Positions 8,615 through 17,829 are shown, counted from the stretch's first letter. The stretch: DNA of 64,000 nucleotides from Mesorhizobium sp. AR02 (GCF_024746835.1 NZ_CP080531.1:3348001-3412000); one strand, 5' to 3'. Translations and numbers: made by a program. Notes: a model not told the origin generated them from the sequence alone.

Positions 8615-9688
8615 TCACGAATTAAAGCCTCGGATGGCGCCCGTTGGGATCCAGCCAAGTCTGGTGACCACGTAATCCCGGACGAAATCCCGTTCCTTTG
8701 GCGTCAGTTCCTTATCCCAGGCAAATCCTTTTCCGAATTCATCTGAGGCCACAAATTCCGCCACGATACGGCCTGCTTCTTGCGGCGTCGGGTCCGTCTC
8801 GTAGGAGGAGATGATGAGATCGCTCAGACAAGCCAGCACCAGCAGCACACGCGCCAAGACCGGACGTTGCTCCGACTCGAAATTCTGGAAAAGACCCAGC
8901 GCCTCCTCGAATACAGCTCGTTGTTCTCCTCCTATTGCAGCGGCCGTTTCAAATTCTCCATAGGTTTTGACCCGGAGCACTCCGCCTTCGTTATGCAGCA
9001 TCGCGTCCGCGATGGCGTCGACATCGCCCACAACGAAGGCCTGCCGAAAGAAGCGCGCCGGCTTCTCGATCCGCAAAGTCTCCCAGTTTTCCGCATTTGG
9101 CTCATAGGGCAGCACAGGATCGTATCCAGCCACAACAAAATCATCCGTAAGCGCAAAAAAATAAACTTTGGCCAAATAGTACTTAAGAGCGATACCTGGA
9201 TCGCCGTATATGTCGACAAATGTCATCTTCTTCTGAATCATTCTAAAAATTGCGATGGGTATAAGGAGATAATAAACAGTTGAAAATAGATAATATCCTT
9301 CTGGCTTTAGCCAGTTATCCTTATCTAAACCGACCTCCCTTGCTCTTTGAGACCGGCTTAGGCTTTTTACCCTAAAATACGATTGCTCGCACGCCTCATA
9401 GAGTTGAAAAAGAAGCGGTTCGATCTGTTCATAAAGCCGTTTGCGCGCATCATATTCGTAATCACGCCGCGCGTTTCTGGACGCGTTGAGATCGGAGAGT
9501 TCTGCCTTTGTGGACTCGATTTGCTCTACCAGCTCCGATTTGAGTTTTTCGAGCCGTCTATTGGCGCCGAATCCTACAAGCTGAACAAGCAAAGTAACCA
9601 CAGCGCTGGTGGACGCTGCGATCAATGCCGCCGCTACAGTTGCTGAAGCGGCTTGTCCTCCTGTAATGCTTTCGAGGAATCCAGCCAT
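8615..9688 (-). CDS. uncharacterised membrane-anchored coiled-coil protein
   Basis: I do not recognise a family for this 357-residue protein. It begins with a transmembrane segment (about residues 14-40, ending VVTLLVQLVGFG), followed by a charged coiled-coil stretch (about 43-85, RRLEKLKSELVEQIEST). A predicted soluble domain has aromatic-rich helices (YYLFSTVYYLLIPIAIF near 135) that might also touch the membrane. The coding sequence is clearly AT-richer than its neighbours, especially 9130-9400. It is divergent from a DUF2235 lipase-like gene 121 bases away, and both sit between purE and a sugar operon, so the pair looks like a transferred island. A role as partner or immunity/anchor protein is speculation. 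Confidence 0.7.
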   Translation of the reverse strand: MAGFLESITGGQAASATVAAALIAASTSAVVTLLVQLVGFGANRRLEKLKSELVEQIESTKAELSDLNASRNARRDYEYDARKRLYEQIEPLLFQLYEACEQSYFRVKSLSRSQRAREVGLDKDNWLKPEGYYLFSTVYYLLIPIAIFRMIQKKMTFVDIYGDPGIALKYYLAKVYFFALTDDFVVAGYDPVLPYEPNAENWETLRIEKPARFFRQAFVVGDVDAIADAMLHNEGGVLRVKTYGEFETAAAIGGEQRAVFEEALGLFQNFESEQRPVLARVLLVLACLSDLIISSYETDPTPQEAGRIVAEFVASDEFGKGFAWDKELTPKERDFVRDYVVTRLGWIPTGAIRGFNS

Positions 9689-9809
9689 TCTGTGTTTCCA
9701 TCACTCTTCGAAACGGCCTTGATTTTTCTATCTTGTCAAATCGAGGGCACTCCGACCTTATGAAATATGTGAGATGATGACAAAGACCTGAAGCAGTCGG
9801 AAAAGAACA
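9689..9809. promoter_or_regulatory. divergent AT-rich promoter region of the accessory pair
   Basis: The 121 bases between the two divergent genes must hold both promoters. They include TTGTCA at 9733-9738 and an AT-rich stretch near 9758-9770, too widely spaced for a textbook sigma-70 promoter. No palindrome is evident. Confidence 0.35.
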
Positions 9810-11177
9810 ATGGCGAAGAGAATTATCATCCTTCTCGACGGAACATGGAACGATGTCGAATTCAGCAACCAGGATACAAACATTGTCCGCTTGCGCAACA
9901 TCATTTCGGCAAATCTGAGCTCGGGGTCGACAATCCTGACGAAGGCAGTTCGCGGCCCCGAGCTGAAGCCGGGCCAGAAAATTGCGGCGGGTCGGACGAC
10001 AAGTGACGGGCAGGAAAACCTGGTGTTCTACGAGCGGGGAGTGGGCACGAACGGGATCGACAAAATTCGGGGCGGATTGCTGGGAGAAGGCCTCGATGCC
10101 AGCGTTCGAAGTGCGTATAGATTTCTGTCCTTTTACTATCGCCCTGGCGATTCCATTTTTGTCTTCGGCTTTTCAAGGGGAGCATATAGCGCGAGAACAT
10201 TAGCCGGCTATATTGCGGCTGCAGGATTACTGAAACGAGATTCCTGTACCCGGTATCTTGAAGGCGTGGCTTGGGCTTTCTACCGGACGCCGCCAAATGA
10301 TAGATTGCCCGGTGTTTGGGCGAGTCTCACGCCCTATGTGCACAATCGCGACGATTTCCGGATCGATTGTTTGGGCGTTTTCGATACTGTTGGCGCGCTC
10401 GGTGTGCCGCTAAATTTGTTCAGCCGCCTGAATCGGAACCGTTTCGAATTCCATTCGGTCGAGCTCTCGTCCATCACCAAGGTAAATCTTCAGGCTTTGG
10501 CCATCGATGAGCATCGGCGCCCGTTCCAGGCAGCGGTTTGGCGAAAACCCCGGTTCCAGTCACTTTCCAGCGTTACAGAACAGGTTTGGTTTTCTGGCGT
10601 CCATGCGGACGTCGGGGGAGGATACTGGACGGACGGGCAGCGACATCAATGGGGCATTGCGACTGATGACATTTCGCTTGATTGGATGCTGAAGCGAATT
10701 GGCCATTTCTTTCCCCAATTTCCTTTTTCAGGTCGCGGCTGGGCGACCGTTGAAGAGAATTGGTCGTTCGCGCCGAAGCACAATTCGCGCAGCCTGCCCT
10801 TTCGGTTCATGCCTTCTGCACTTCGAGTCATCAACAATTCATCGGCTTTGCGCGGGAGAGCGTTCGAGACAATCGTCTGCCAGGATCGCAACGCCGACCC
10901 GATTGGCGAAATGGTCCATGTCAGCACACTTAACAGGCTTGGTGCGCGGGTCTATGACGGAGACGTGATGGCATACTACTGCCCTCGCAATCTGACGGCG
11001 AGCCTCAATACAATTGAAGCTACGTATGGCCTCGGCAAAAAGACGCCGGGCGACTATGATTTGCTTGTTGTTGATTGGTCAGGAGAGCCGATGGATCCGA
11101 AGAATCCAAGAGATGTCTCGAAGATTCGTCCTCTTCTTGCATCGGCACGCTCGCGTATGCAGGCGCTGGCTCACTAA
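9810..11177 (+). CDS. DUF2235 (Tle1-like phospholipase/alpha-beta hydrolase) protein
   Basis: A 455-residue protein with the DUF2235 layout: the start ILLDGTWND (Asp10), the nucleophile elbow FGFSRGAYSAR (Ser122), an FDTVGALG block (Asp192) and GVHADVGGGYW (His265), which together suggest a Ser-Asp-His hydrolase. DUF2235 domains occur in type VI effectors of the Tle1 phospholipase group and in fungal and bacterial proteins of unknown role. There is no signal peptide, VgrG, PAAR or other T6SS gene in the window, so a secreted effector role is unsupported here. It pairs divergently with a membrane/coiled-coil protein; both are AT-richer than the core. Confidence 0.85.
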   Translation: MAKRIIILLDGTWNDVEFSNQDTNIVRLRNIISANLSSGSTILTKAVRGPELKPGQKIAAGRTTSDGQENLVFYERGVGTNGIDKIRGGLLGEGLDASVRSAYRFLSFYYRPGDSIFVFGFSRGAYSARTLAGYIAAAGLLKRDSCTRYLEGVAWAFYRTPPNDRLPGVWASLTPYVHNRDDFRIDCLGVFDTVGALGVPLNLFSRLNRNRFEFHSVELSSITKVNLQALAIDEHRRPFQAAVWRKPRFQSLSSVTEQVWFSGVHADVGGGYWTDGQRHQWGIATDDISLDWMLKRIGHFFPQFPFSGRGWATVEENWSFAPKHNSRSLPFRFMPSALRVINNSSALRGRAFETIVCQDRNADPIGEMVHVSTLNRLGARVYDGDVMAYYCPRNLTASLNTIEATYGLGKKTPGDYDLLVVDWSGEPMDPKNPRDVSKIRPLLASARSRMQALAH

Positions 11178-11178
11178 A

Positions 11179-12078
11179 CTAGAGGCTTTGACGCTCGGCC
11201 TCCGGCGTCGAAACCAGCAACGCCGAAGCGGCGTTGGCGACGGTGACGGCCGCTCGCATACCCTCGCCACGGGAAAGTGCCGCGGCCAGAGCGCCGACGA
11301 ATTCGTCGCCCGCGCCGTGCGTGCTGACGAGCTTGACCGAGATGGCCGGCAGCGCGAAGGCGTCGCCGGTCCGGTCGCAACAGGCGACGCCCTCGCCGCC
11401 GGCCGTGACGATCGCGACTGGGCAGAGGTCGACCAGAAGCCGTGCCGCTTGCGCGGCGCCGTCGAGCGTCTCGACCACGGCCGTGCCGGCCAGGAATTCC
11501 GCTTCGATGGCGTTGACAACGAGGACGTCCACGAGTGCGATCAGGTCTTCGGAAAGCTTGCGCGCCGGTGCGGCATTGAGCAGGACGCGGCCACCCTGTG
11601 CCTTCACTGCGCGCGCGGCGGCAATGCTGGCGGCTTCCGGCACTTCGTTCTGCAACAAGAGCACCGCAGTCTGGGCTATCGTCTCGGAAGCGCAGGTAAT
11701 GTCGGCATCGCCCAGAGTCAGATTGCTGCCCGAGACGATCACCGCGCCATAGTCGCCGCCCGCGTCGAAGATCGCCACGCTCATGCCAGAGCCGGCGCCC
11801 GCGGCCACCCGCACGAAGCGGCGGTCGACGCCGCCGCGATCGAGATTGGCCAGCAGCGCGCGTCCGAAATCGTCGTCACCGACGGCGCCGATCATCGCGG
11901 ATCTCGCGCCGGCCCGTGCCGCTGAAACCGCCTGGTTGCCGCCCTTGCCGCCGCATTTCGGGTGCCAGGCATGGCCGGTCACAGTCTCGCCCTTGCGCGG
12001 GCGGTCCGGGGCGTCGACCATGATGTCGTAGTGCAGGCTGCCGAACACGGTGACCTGCTGTGCTGTCGACGGCGTCAT
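11179..12078 (-). CDS. PfkB/ribokinase-family sugar kinase
   Basis: This 299-residue kinase phosphorylates a sugar or related alcohol with ATP. It shows the PfkB start VTVFGSLHYDIMV, the substrate-binding GGKGGNQAVSAARAG near residue 44, and the catalytic/anion-hole motif HGAGDEFVGALAAAL near 250, where Asp is the base. A threonine-type position in classical ribokinase (TTGAGD) is replaced by THGAGD. The ATG at 12078 overlaps the RpiR stop by four bases, so it is the last gene of the sugar transport operon. The substrate is probably the imported sugar but is not identified. Confidence 0.9.
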   Translation of the reverse strand: MTPSTAQQVTVFGSLHYDIMVDAPDRPRKGETVTGHAWHPKCGGKGGNQAVSAARAGARSAMIGAVGDDDFGRALLANLDRGGVDRRFVRVAAGAGSGMSVAIFDAGGDYGAVIVSGSNLTLGDADITCASETIAQTAVLLLQNEVPEAASIAAARAVKAQGGRVLLNAAPARKLSEDLIALVDVLVVNAIEAEFLAGTAVVETLDGAAQAARLLVDLCPVAIVTAGGEGVACCDRTGDAFALPAISVKLVSTHGAGDEFVGALAAALSRGEGMRAAVTVANAASALLVSTPEAERQSL

Positions 12079-12950
12079 GAGCCCCGGTCTTTTCGTTTCG
12101 ACGTGACCGCAGACATGGTGCGGCCGAGATTGCGCTCCGCCGCCTGGTAGTCGCGCTGCGCCACTGCCACGAACAGCGCGTCGAGAATGTTGAGCTGGGC
12201 GATGCGCGCCGCCGCGTTCTCGCCCATCAGCGGCGAGCCCTGCGCGGTCGAGCACAGCACGATGTCGGCGATCTGGGCCAGCGGCGAGTTGTCGTAATTG
12301 GTGATGGCCAGCGTGCGCGCGCCATTCTTGCGGGCGAGCTGGATGGCGTCGATGACGGCCGAGGTGTTACCCGAATGCGAGAAGCCGACGGCAATGTCGT
12401 CCGCGCCGAGCAGCGAGGCCGACATCAGCATCATGTGCGAATCGTCGTAGACGGATGCGCGGATGCCGATGCGCAGGAATTTGTGCGAGACGTCGCGGGC
12501 GATCTGCGCCGAACCGCCAACGCCGTAGAAGTCACGGTTCTTCGCCCGAAAGAGCAGCTCGGCGGCGCGGTCGAAATCCTCGATATCGAGGATAGCGAGC
12601 GTCTCCTCCAGCGCTTGGATCGAGGTGCGGAACACTTTTTGCACGATCTCGGCCGAACTGTCGTCGGACGACAGTTCCTGATGCATCTCGGCGGTCGGCA
12701 GGCGGCTGTATTCATAGACGGCGGTGCGGAAGTCGCGGTAGCCGGAGAAGCCGAGCTTCTTGGCGATCTTGACCACCATCGCCTCGGACACGCCGGATTC
12801 CTCGGCGATCTGCTTCAGCGGGATCGTCTCGTCGAAGCCGCGCCGTCCAAAGACGGTCTCCACCACCTTCGCTTCCAGCGGGGTGAGATGCGGCATCATC
12901 ATGCGGATGCGCGGTCCTACCGCTTTCAGGTCCAGCCCGCTCAAGGTCAT
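12075..12950 (-). CDS. RpiR-family transcriptional regulator (HTH + SIS)
   Basis: A 291-residue regulator with an N-terminal RpiR helix-turn-helix (about residues 16-80; KQIAEESGVSEAMVVKIAKKLGFSGYRDF) and a C-terminal SIS sugar-phosphate-binding domain (about 110-260; GVGGSAQIARDVSHKF and SHSGNTSAVIDAI). Such proteins sense phosphosugars and usually control the adjacent operon. Here it overlaps both the permease gene upstream and the kinase gene downstream by ATGA junctions, so it is co-transcribed with its likely targets. The operator is probably in the AT-rich region upstream of the epimerase gene (17657-17720). Confidence 0.95.
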   Translation of the reverse strand: MTLSGLDLKAVGPRIRMMMPHLTPLEAKVVETVFGRRGFDETIPLKQIAEESGVSEAMVVKIAKKLGFSGYRDFRTAVYEYSRLPTAEMHQELSSDDSSAEIVQKVFRTSIQALEETLAILDIEDFDRAAELLFRAKNRDFYGVGGSAQIARDVSHKFLRIGIRASVYDDSHMMLMSASLLGADDIAVGFSHSGNTSAVIDAIQLARKNGARTLAITNYDNSPLAQIADIVLCSTAQGSPLMGENAAARIAQLNILDALFVAVAQRDYQAAERNLGRTMSAVTSKRKDRGS

Positions 12951-13930
12951 CCACGCCCCCTCGTCACACGATCGATAAGCATCGCGGCGAGGATTATAAG
13001 GCCAGTTGCCAAGAGCTGATAGAAGGACTGGACGTTCATCAACGTCAAACCGTTGCGCATGGCGCCGAGGATGACGGCACCGAGGATGGTGCCGACGACG
13101 CTGCCTTTGCCGCCCATCAGCGAGGCGCCGCCGATGGCTGCCGCCGCGATGGCGTCGAGCTCCCAGAGATTGCCGAGGATCGGTTCGGCCGCGCCCAGTC
13201 GGCCGATCAGGATCTGCGCGGCAAGGGCGGCCAGCAGGCCGGAAATCATGTAGGCGGCGATCTTGGTGCGGGCGATCGGCACGCCGGCGATATAGGCGGC
13301 TTCCTCATTGCCGCCGACGGCGAGCAGATATTCGCCGAAGGGCGTCTTCTTCAACACGATCCAGGCGATAACGGCCACGCAGGCGACGATGATGACCGCC
13401 AGCGGCAGGCCGAACAGCGAGCCGTTGAAGATGGCGCGGAAGCTTGCCGGCAGGCCGAGCACCGGATTGCCGCCGGTGTAGATCAGCGCCAGCGCCCTGT
13501 AGGTGCTCAGCGTTCCCAGTGTCACGATGAAGGGTTGCAGCCCGACATAGGCGACCAACACGCCATTCACCAGGCCACACAGCAGGCCGATGGCGAAGCC
13601 GGCGGCGATGGCCAGCGGAAACGGCACGCCGGCAACCAGCATCGAGGCCGAGATGACGGCCGAGAGTGCCGCCGTCGGCCCAACCGACAGGTCGATGCCG
13701 CCGGAGATGATGACCAGCGTCATGCCCAGTGCCAGGCAGGCATTGATGCTCGACTGCTGCAGGATGTTGATCAGGTTGCGCTCGGCGAAGAAGCCCGGCA
13801 CCAGCGCGCCGAAGACGGCGAGGATCACCAGGAGGCCGATCAGCGTGCCGGCGTCGCGCATGGAAAAACGCTGCAGGATGGCGGCGCCCGGCCGTGCCGG
13901 CGCGGCTTGCGATAGGTCAGACATGGGCAA
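12947..13930 (-). CDS. sugar ABC transporter permease (RbsC/BPD_transp_2 type)
   Basis: The 327-residue integral membrane protein belongs to the CUT2 sugar permease family. After a short cytoplasmic N-terminus it has about 8-10 hydrophobic segments and the family blocks NILQQSSINACLALGMTLVIISGGIDLSVG near residue 50 and IAAAAIGGASLMGGKGSV near 262. It forms the inner membrane channel with the ATPase and binding protein encoded just upstream. Its stop overlaps the RpiR start. Confidence 0.95.
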   Translation of the reverse strand: MPMSDLSQAAPARPGAAILQRFSMRDAGTLIGLLVILAVFGALVPGFFAERNLINILQQSSINACLALGMTLVIISGGIDLSVGPTAALSAVISASMLVAGVPFPLAIAAGFAIGLLCGLVNGVLVAYVGLQPFIVTLGTLSTYRALALIYTGGNPVLGLPASFRAIFNGSLFGLPLAVIIVACVAVIAWIVLKKTPFGEYLLAVGGNEEAAYIAGVPIARTKIAAYMISGLLAALAAQILIGRLGAAEPILGNLWELDAIAAAAIGGASLMGGKGSVVGTILGAVILGAMRNGLTLMNVQSFYQLLATGLIILAAMLIDRVTRGRG

Positions 13931-13945
13931 TCCTGTTCTTCTTTT

Positions 13946-15469
13946 TCATGCACCGGTTCCTTGCGCGCCTGGCCGGCCGCCCGAGCCTTGCGACTGGGGT
14001 ATGGCGTGCGCCGCAATCGCCTGCTCGCTGAGGCTTGCCCGGTCGAGCTCGGCGGCGATCGCGCCTTCGCGCATCACCAGCACGCGGTCGGCGAGCCTGA
14101 TCACCTCGGGAAGTTCGGACGAGACGACGATGACGCAATGGCCTTCGGCGGCGAGCTCTTCGATCAGATGGTAGATCTCCGCCTTGGCGCCGACATCGAT
14201 GCCGCGCGTCGGCTCGTCGAACAGCAGGATCCGCGTTCCCGCCGCCAGCCAGCGGCCGATGATCGCCTTCTGCTGGTTGCCGCCACTGAACAGGCGGATG
14301 GGCCGGTCGAGCAGGAAGGGCCTGAGATTGACCCGCTTCATTTTCTCGGCGGCCACGCGCCTCAGCCTGGCGTGGTCGATGACGCCGTGTCTGGCGAAGA
14401 CACCCATCGAGGCGAGCGCCATGTTGGAGGTGATCGGACGCAGCGGCACGATGCCTTCGCGCTTGCGCTCCTCCGGCACCAGGCCGATGCCGGCGGCAAT
14501 CGCATCGCGCGGGCTGGACAGCCGGACCGCCTTGCCGTCGATCTCGACGGTGCCCGACGAGGCGCGGTCGGCGCCGGCCAGCAGCCGCAGCAGCTCGGTG
14601 CGGCCCGAGCCGACCAGGCCGGCAATGCCCAGCACCTCGCCACGATGAAGGTCGAAGGAGACATCGCGGACCTTCGGCGACGACAGCCCGCGCACGCCGA
14701 ACCTGACATCCCTGGTGGCGTGGGAGCGGTGTTCTTCCTGGGCAAGCTCGCGGCCGACCATCATCGACACCACGGCCTGTTCCGAAACCCCTGCCAGATC
14801 GACGGACTCGACCACGACGCCGTCGCGCATGATTGTGGCACGGCGGCAGATGCCGAACACCTCGTCCAGCTTGTGCGAGACATAGACGACGGCAACGCCG
14901 TCGCGGGCGAGGCCCTTGATGACTTCGGCCAAGCGTTCGAATTCGCTCGGCGTCAGGCTCGATGTCGGTTCGTCCATGGCGACGATGCGGGCGCGGTCGA
15001 GCAGCGCGCGGGCGATCTCGACGATCTGCCGCTGCGCCACTTTCAGGCTGCCAAGAGGAGCCGCCGGGTCGATCGTGGCATCGAGCGCGGCAAGGGTCGA
15101 GGCGGCGCGGCGCTCCTGCTCGCGTCTGGCGACGAAGAGGCCGCCGCGCGTCAGCGGATGGCCAAGGAACATGTTCTGGGCGACGCTGAGGCGCGGCACC
15201 TGCTGCAGTTCCTGGTGGATCATGGCGACGCCGGCGGCTCGCGCCGCGACCGGGTTGTTGAGCGTCACCGGCACGCCGTCGATCAGCACGCGTCCGGCGC
15301 TCGGCCGGTAGACGCCCGACAGGATGCGCAGCAGCGTCGACTTGCCGGCGCCGTTCTCGCCGAGCAGGCCATGGATTTCGCCGGCGCCGACCGAGAAGGA
15401 CACGTCGCTCAGTGCCCGCACGCCCGGAAAGTCCTTTGAAATGCCCTCGAATTGCAGTCGGGGTGACAT
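13946..15469 (-). CDS. sugar ABC transporter ATP-binding protein (CUT2, two ATPase domains)
   Basis: A 507-residue tandem ATPase that energises sugar import. The first domain has Walker A GLLGENGAGKST near residue 38 and the LSVAQ/QIVEIARALL region; its Walker B is IVAMDEPTS. The second domain has a degenerate Walker A (GLVGSGRTELL near 280), signature LFSGGNQQKAIIGRWL and Walker B ILLFDEPTRGID, as in RbsA/XylG. The start at 15469 fits the conserved N-terminus; the frame is open further upstream, but that part is not family-like. It is third in the sugar operon. Confidence 0.95.
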   Translation of the reverse strand: MSPRLQFEGISKDFPGVRALSDVSFSVGAGEIHGLLGENGAGKSTLLRILSGVYRPSAGRVLIDGVPVTLNNPVAARAAGVAMIHQELQQVPRLSVAQNMFLGHPLTRGGLFVARREQERRAASTLAALDATIDPAAPLGSLKVAQRQIVEIARALLDRARIVAMDEPTSSLTPSEFERLAEVIKGLARDGVAVVYVSHKLDEVFGICRRATIMRDGVVVESVDLAGVSEQAVVSMMVGRELAQEEHRSHATRDVRFGVRGLSSPKVRDVSFDLHRGEVLGIAGLVGSGRTELLRLLAGADRASSGTVEIDGKAVRLSSPRDAIAAGIGLVPEERKREGIVPLRPITSNMALASMGVFARHGVIDHARLRRVAAEKMKRVNLRPFLLDRPIRLFSGGNQQKAIIGRWLAAGTRILLFDEPTRGIDVGAKAEIYHLIEELAAEGHCVIVVSSELPEVIRLADRVLVMREGAIAAELDRASLSEQAIAAHAIPQSQGSGGRPGAQGTGA

Positions 15470-15566
15470 GGGGTCCTGTTCCGCGGGCAAGGGTGCCAGC
15501 CGGGACCGGAATGCCCTGGCCGGCACCCGCCGCCCCGCCTTGGTCTTGGGGATCAGGTCCGATGCC

Positions 15567-16619
15567 CTACTGGCCGGCCGCCGCGTCCTCGAGCAGCGCC
15601 TTGCGCGCATCGGGGCCGGAATAGCGGTCGGCATTGTCCTTGGTGATCAGCGCCTGCGGCGTGGCGACGACGCGCGGCAGCTTCTGCCCGGCCACCAGTC
15701 GCAGCGCCGCTTCGAGCGCCACCTCGCCGGTCAGCACCGGGAACGAGTCGACTGTGCCGGTCAGCTCGCCGGCGCGGATCGACGCATAGGCGTCGGAAAT
15801 GCCGTCAGTACCGAACACGGCGACCTTGTCCTGCAAGCCGGCTGCCTTGACTGCCTCGACGATGCCCAACGCCATGCCGTCATTGTTGGCATAGAAGCCG
15901 ATCAGGTCGGGATGTTGCTGCATGATGTTGGTGGCCGCGTCATAGGAGGTCTGGCGATCCCAGTTGCCGGGCACGCTGGCGACGACCTGGAACTTGCCGC
16001 CCTCGGAGATGGTGGACTTGAAGCCGTCGGTGCGCTGGACGGCGGCATAGACGCCGGCCTGACCCTCGACGATGGCGACCTTGCCGCCGTTGGGCCGGTT
16101 CTTGATGAACCATTTGGCGACGCGCACGCCATTGTCGCGCTGGACATTGCCGACATAGTGCTCAGCCTGCGGGATGACGGCGTCGTTGACGTTGACGACG
16201 GGCACATTGGCTGCCTTGGCCTGTTCCATGATCGGCTGCAGGTTGGAATCGGTCTGCGGCGAGACGAGCAGGACGTTATAGCCCTGCGTCACCAGGCCTT
16301 CGGCGATGGTGAGCTGGCCGAGCTGGTCACCTTCGTTCTGCGCCGCCTGGTAGACGACAGGCACGCCAACCTTGTCGCCGAAGGCCTTGTAGCCCTCGCC
16401 CAGCGAGCGCCAGTATTCATTGGTCAGCGTCTTGGAGACGGCGCCTGCCTTGGTGCCTTCGGGCAGCTTGGGAAACGCGCCGAACTTCGCTTCGAGCTGC
16501 GACCAGTCGATGCGATCCTTCTCGGTGTCGGAGTTGAGCGGCGCAAGATCGGCGCTATAAGCCGGTGCGATGGCGAGCGCCATCAGCGTGGCGGTGGCGG
16601 CGGCTAGCAGAAATTTCAT
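15567..16619 (-). CDS. sugar ABC transporter periplasmic binding protein
   Basis: A 350-residue periplasmic-binding-protein-like I (RbsB/LacI type) protein. It has a signal peptide (MKFLLAAATATLMALAIAP through YSADL) and the family blocks VGVPVVYQAAQNEGDQLGQ, NVNDAVIPQAEHYVGNVQRDNG and YANNDGMALGIVEAVKAAG. It captures a monosaccharide or sugar alcohol outside the inner membrane for the downstream permease and ATPase. The spacing to the ATPase gene (about 97 bases) could hold a processing or partial termination site, which is usual after highly expressed binding proteins. Confidence 0.95.
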   Translation of the reverse strand: MKFLLAAATATLMALAIAPAYSADLAPLNSDTEKDRIDWSQLEAKFGAFPKLPEGTKAGAVSKTLTNEYWRSLGEGYKAFGDKVGVPVVYQAAQNEGDQLGQLTIAEGLVTQGYNVLLVSPQTDSNLQPIMEQAKAANVPVVNVNDAVIPQAEHYVGNVQRDNGVRVAKWFIKNRPNGGKVAIVEGQAGVYAAVQRTDGFKSTISEGGKFQVVASVPGNWDRQTSYDAATNIMQQHPDLIGFYANNDGMALGIVEAVKAAGLQDKVAVFGTDGISDAYASIRAGELTGTVDSFPVLTGEVALEAALRLVAGQKLPRVVATPQALITKDNADRYSGPDARKALLEDAAAGQ

Positions 16620-16672
16620 GGTCTTCCTCCCTGGTTGAAAACGATGGTGCGGTTGAAAAACGGCTTCGGCGG

Positions 16673-17656
16673 TCAGGCCCCGAGCATGATCTCCTGGACG
16701 ATGGCCTGCGTGGCGACCGCGTCCTGGCGGTCAATGGCGGATGACAGGCGATTGTCCTTGTCGAGGCGCTCGACGACGCCGAGCATGCGCTTGACGGTGG
16801 CGATGTTGACCTCGCATTCGCGCACCGGATCGAGCCCGGTCATGTCGGGAAAGGTGTCGAAATAGATGGCGCCGGCGTAGCCGTCGCGGCGGATCTGGCG
16901 CAGCAATTCGATCGTCTGCAGCGTGTGCACGGCGCCGACCATCAGGCCGTCGTCGCGCTTGGCGTAGCCGTCGTTGAGATGCACGCCGAGCAGCTTGCTA
17001 TGCCGGGCGACGAGTGCGGCGGCAAAGGCCGGCTGCTCGTCGGCATAGAGAACGTGGGCGAAGTCGAGGGTGACGCCGAGATTGGGCAGGCCGACCTCGC
17101 GGATCGCCAGCAAGGTGGTCGCGGCATCCGGCATCAGCGAGAAGGAACGCGGCTCGTTGGGTTTGTACTCCAAGCTGATCTGGCAGCCGGGATCATGTGC
17201 GGCGACTTCACGAATTCCGTCGATTTCGTGTTTCCAGAGCGTCGCATAGTCGGCCTGGAAGGCGTAGTCGAAGCCATCCTGTCCCAGCCACAGCGTCATC
17301 AGGGTGGCGCCGGCTTCACGCGTGGCGTCGATGCCGGCCTTGGTCAGGTCGATGGCCTCACGGCGCACCGCCGGATCGGGATTGGTGAAGGCGCCGAGCT
17401 TGAAGGCGGGGTTGGAGTAGTAGCGCATGGCAAAGCCATTGATGGAAAGTCTGAGATCGCCGAGTTTGCGGGCGATTTCCGCGGGCTTTTCAGTGACATG
17501 GTCAGGGAAGTTGAGGTCGAGATCGGTAAGCCCCTCGACCTTGGTGGCGCGCGCCGCCATCTGCATCAGCGACGGCTTGCCGGTAAGATCAGGCCATTCG
17601 GCTTGCGGCCGCGAGGCAAAGGAATTGAGGCGCGTGGCGAAACGATTGGCTGTCAT
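16673..17656 (-). CDS. sugar phosphate isomerase/epimerase (xylose isomerase-like TIM barrel)
   Basis: A 327-residue protein of the AP endonuclease 2/xylose-isomerase-like TIM barrel family. Metal-ligand candidates are the Glu in ISLEYKPNEPRSF, the Asp/His in VTLDFAHVLYADEQ, and HLNDGYAKRDD. Such enzymes isomerise or epimerise sugars such as ketohexoses or inositol derivatives. The ATG at 17656 follows a GAAGGG ribosome binding site; the longer upstream start lacks this. As first gene of the sugar operon it likely acts on the imported sugar before or after PfkB-type phosphorylation. Confidence 0.88.
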   Translation of the reverse strand: MTANRFATRLNSFASRPQAEWPDLTGKPSLMQMAARATKVEGLTDLDLNFPDHVTEKPAEIARKLGDLRLSINGFAMRYYSNPAFKLGAFTNPDPAVRREAIDLTKAGIDATREAGATLMTLWLGQDGFDYAFQADYATLWKHEIDGIREVAAHDPGCQISLEYKPNEPRSFSLMPDAATTLLAIREVGLPNLGVTLDFAHVLYADEQPAFAAALVARHSKLLGVHLNDGYAKRDDGLMVGAVHTLQTIELLRQIRRDGYAGAIYFDTFPDMTGLDPVRECEVNIATVKRMLGVVERLDKDNRLSSAIDRQDAVATQAIVQEIMLGA

Positions 17657-17829
17657 GGGTGACCCTTCGATTGTCATAACTTCACATATGCACAAAAGTT
17701 TGTAAAGTTATTGTTTGAAGGAAAAGTGAGCGCTCAGCCGCCGGGCTGAGTCGCGCACGGGCGTCGGCAGTCTCCCAGCCGGGAGAACTGCCTCAGAGTG
17801 TGGGGATCAACAAAGGGGGGAGGCTGTCC
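17657..17829. promoter_or_regulatory. promoter/operator region of the sugar operon
   Basis: The AT-rich segment 17675-17720 has AACTT at 17678 and AAGTT copies at 17696 and 17705, giving imperfect inverted and direct repeats in an otherwise GC-rich context. It lies directly upstream of the first sugar-operon gene and so is the best site for the RpiR regulator. The rest, up to the anti-sigma stop, shows a CTCCCAGCCGGGAG palindrome near 17771. Confidence 0.45.

Noticed and set aside
9810..11177. Type VI secretion effector locus
   Set aside because: No VgrG, Hcp, PAAR or immunity protein of a known family is in the window.
13961..15439. A 492-codon frame opposite the sugar ABC ATPase
   Set aside because: Antisense shadow; no recognised motif and strong codon asymmetry on the other strand.
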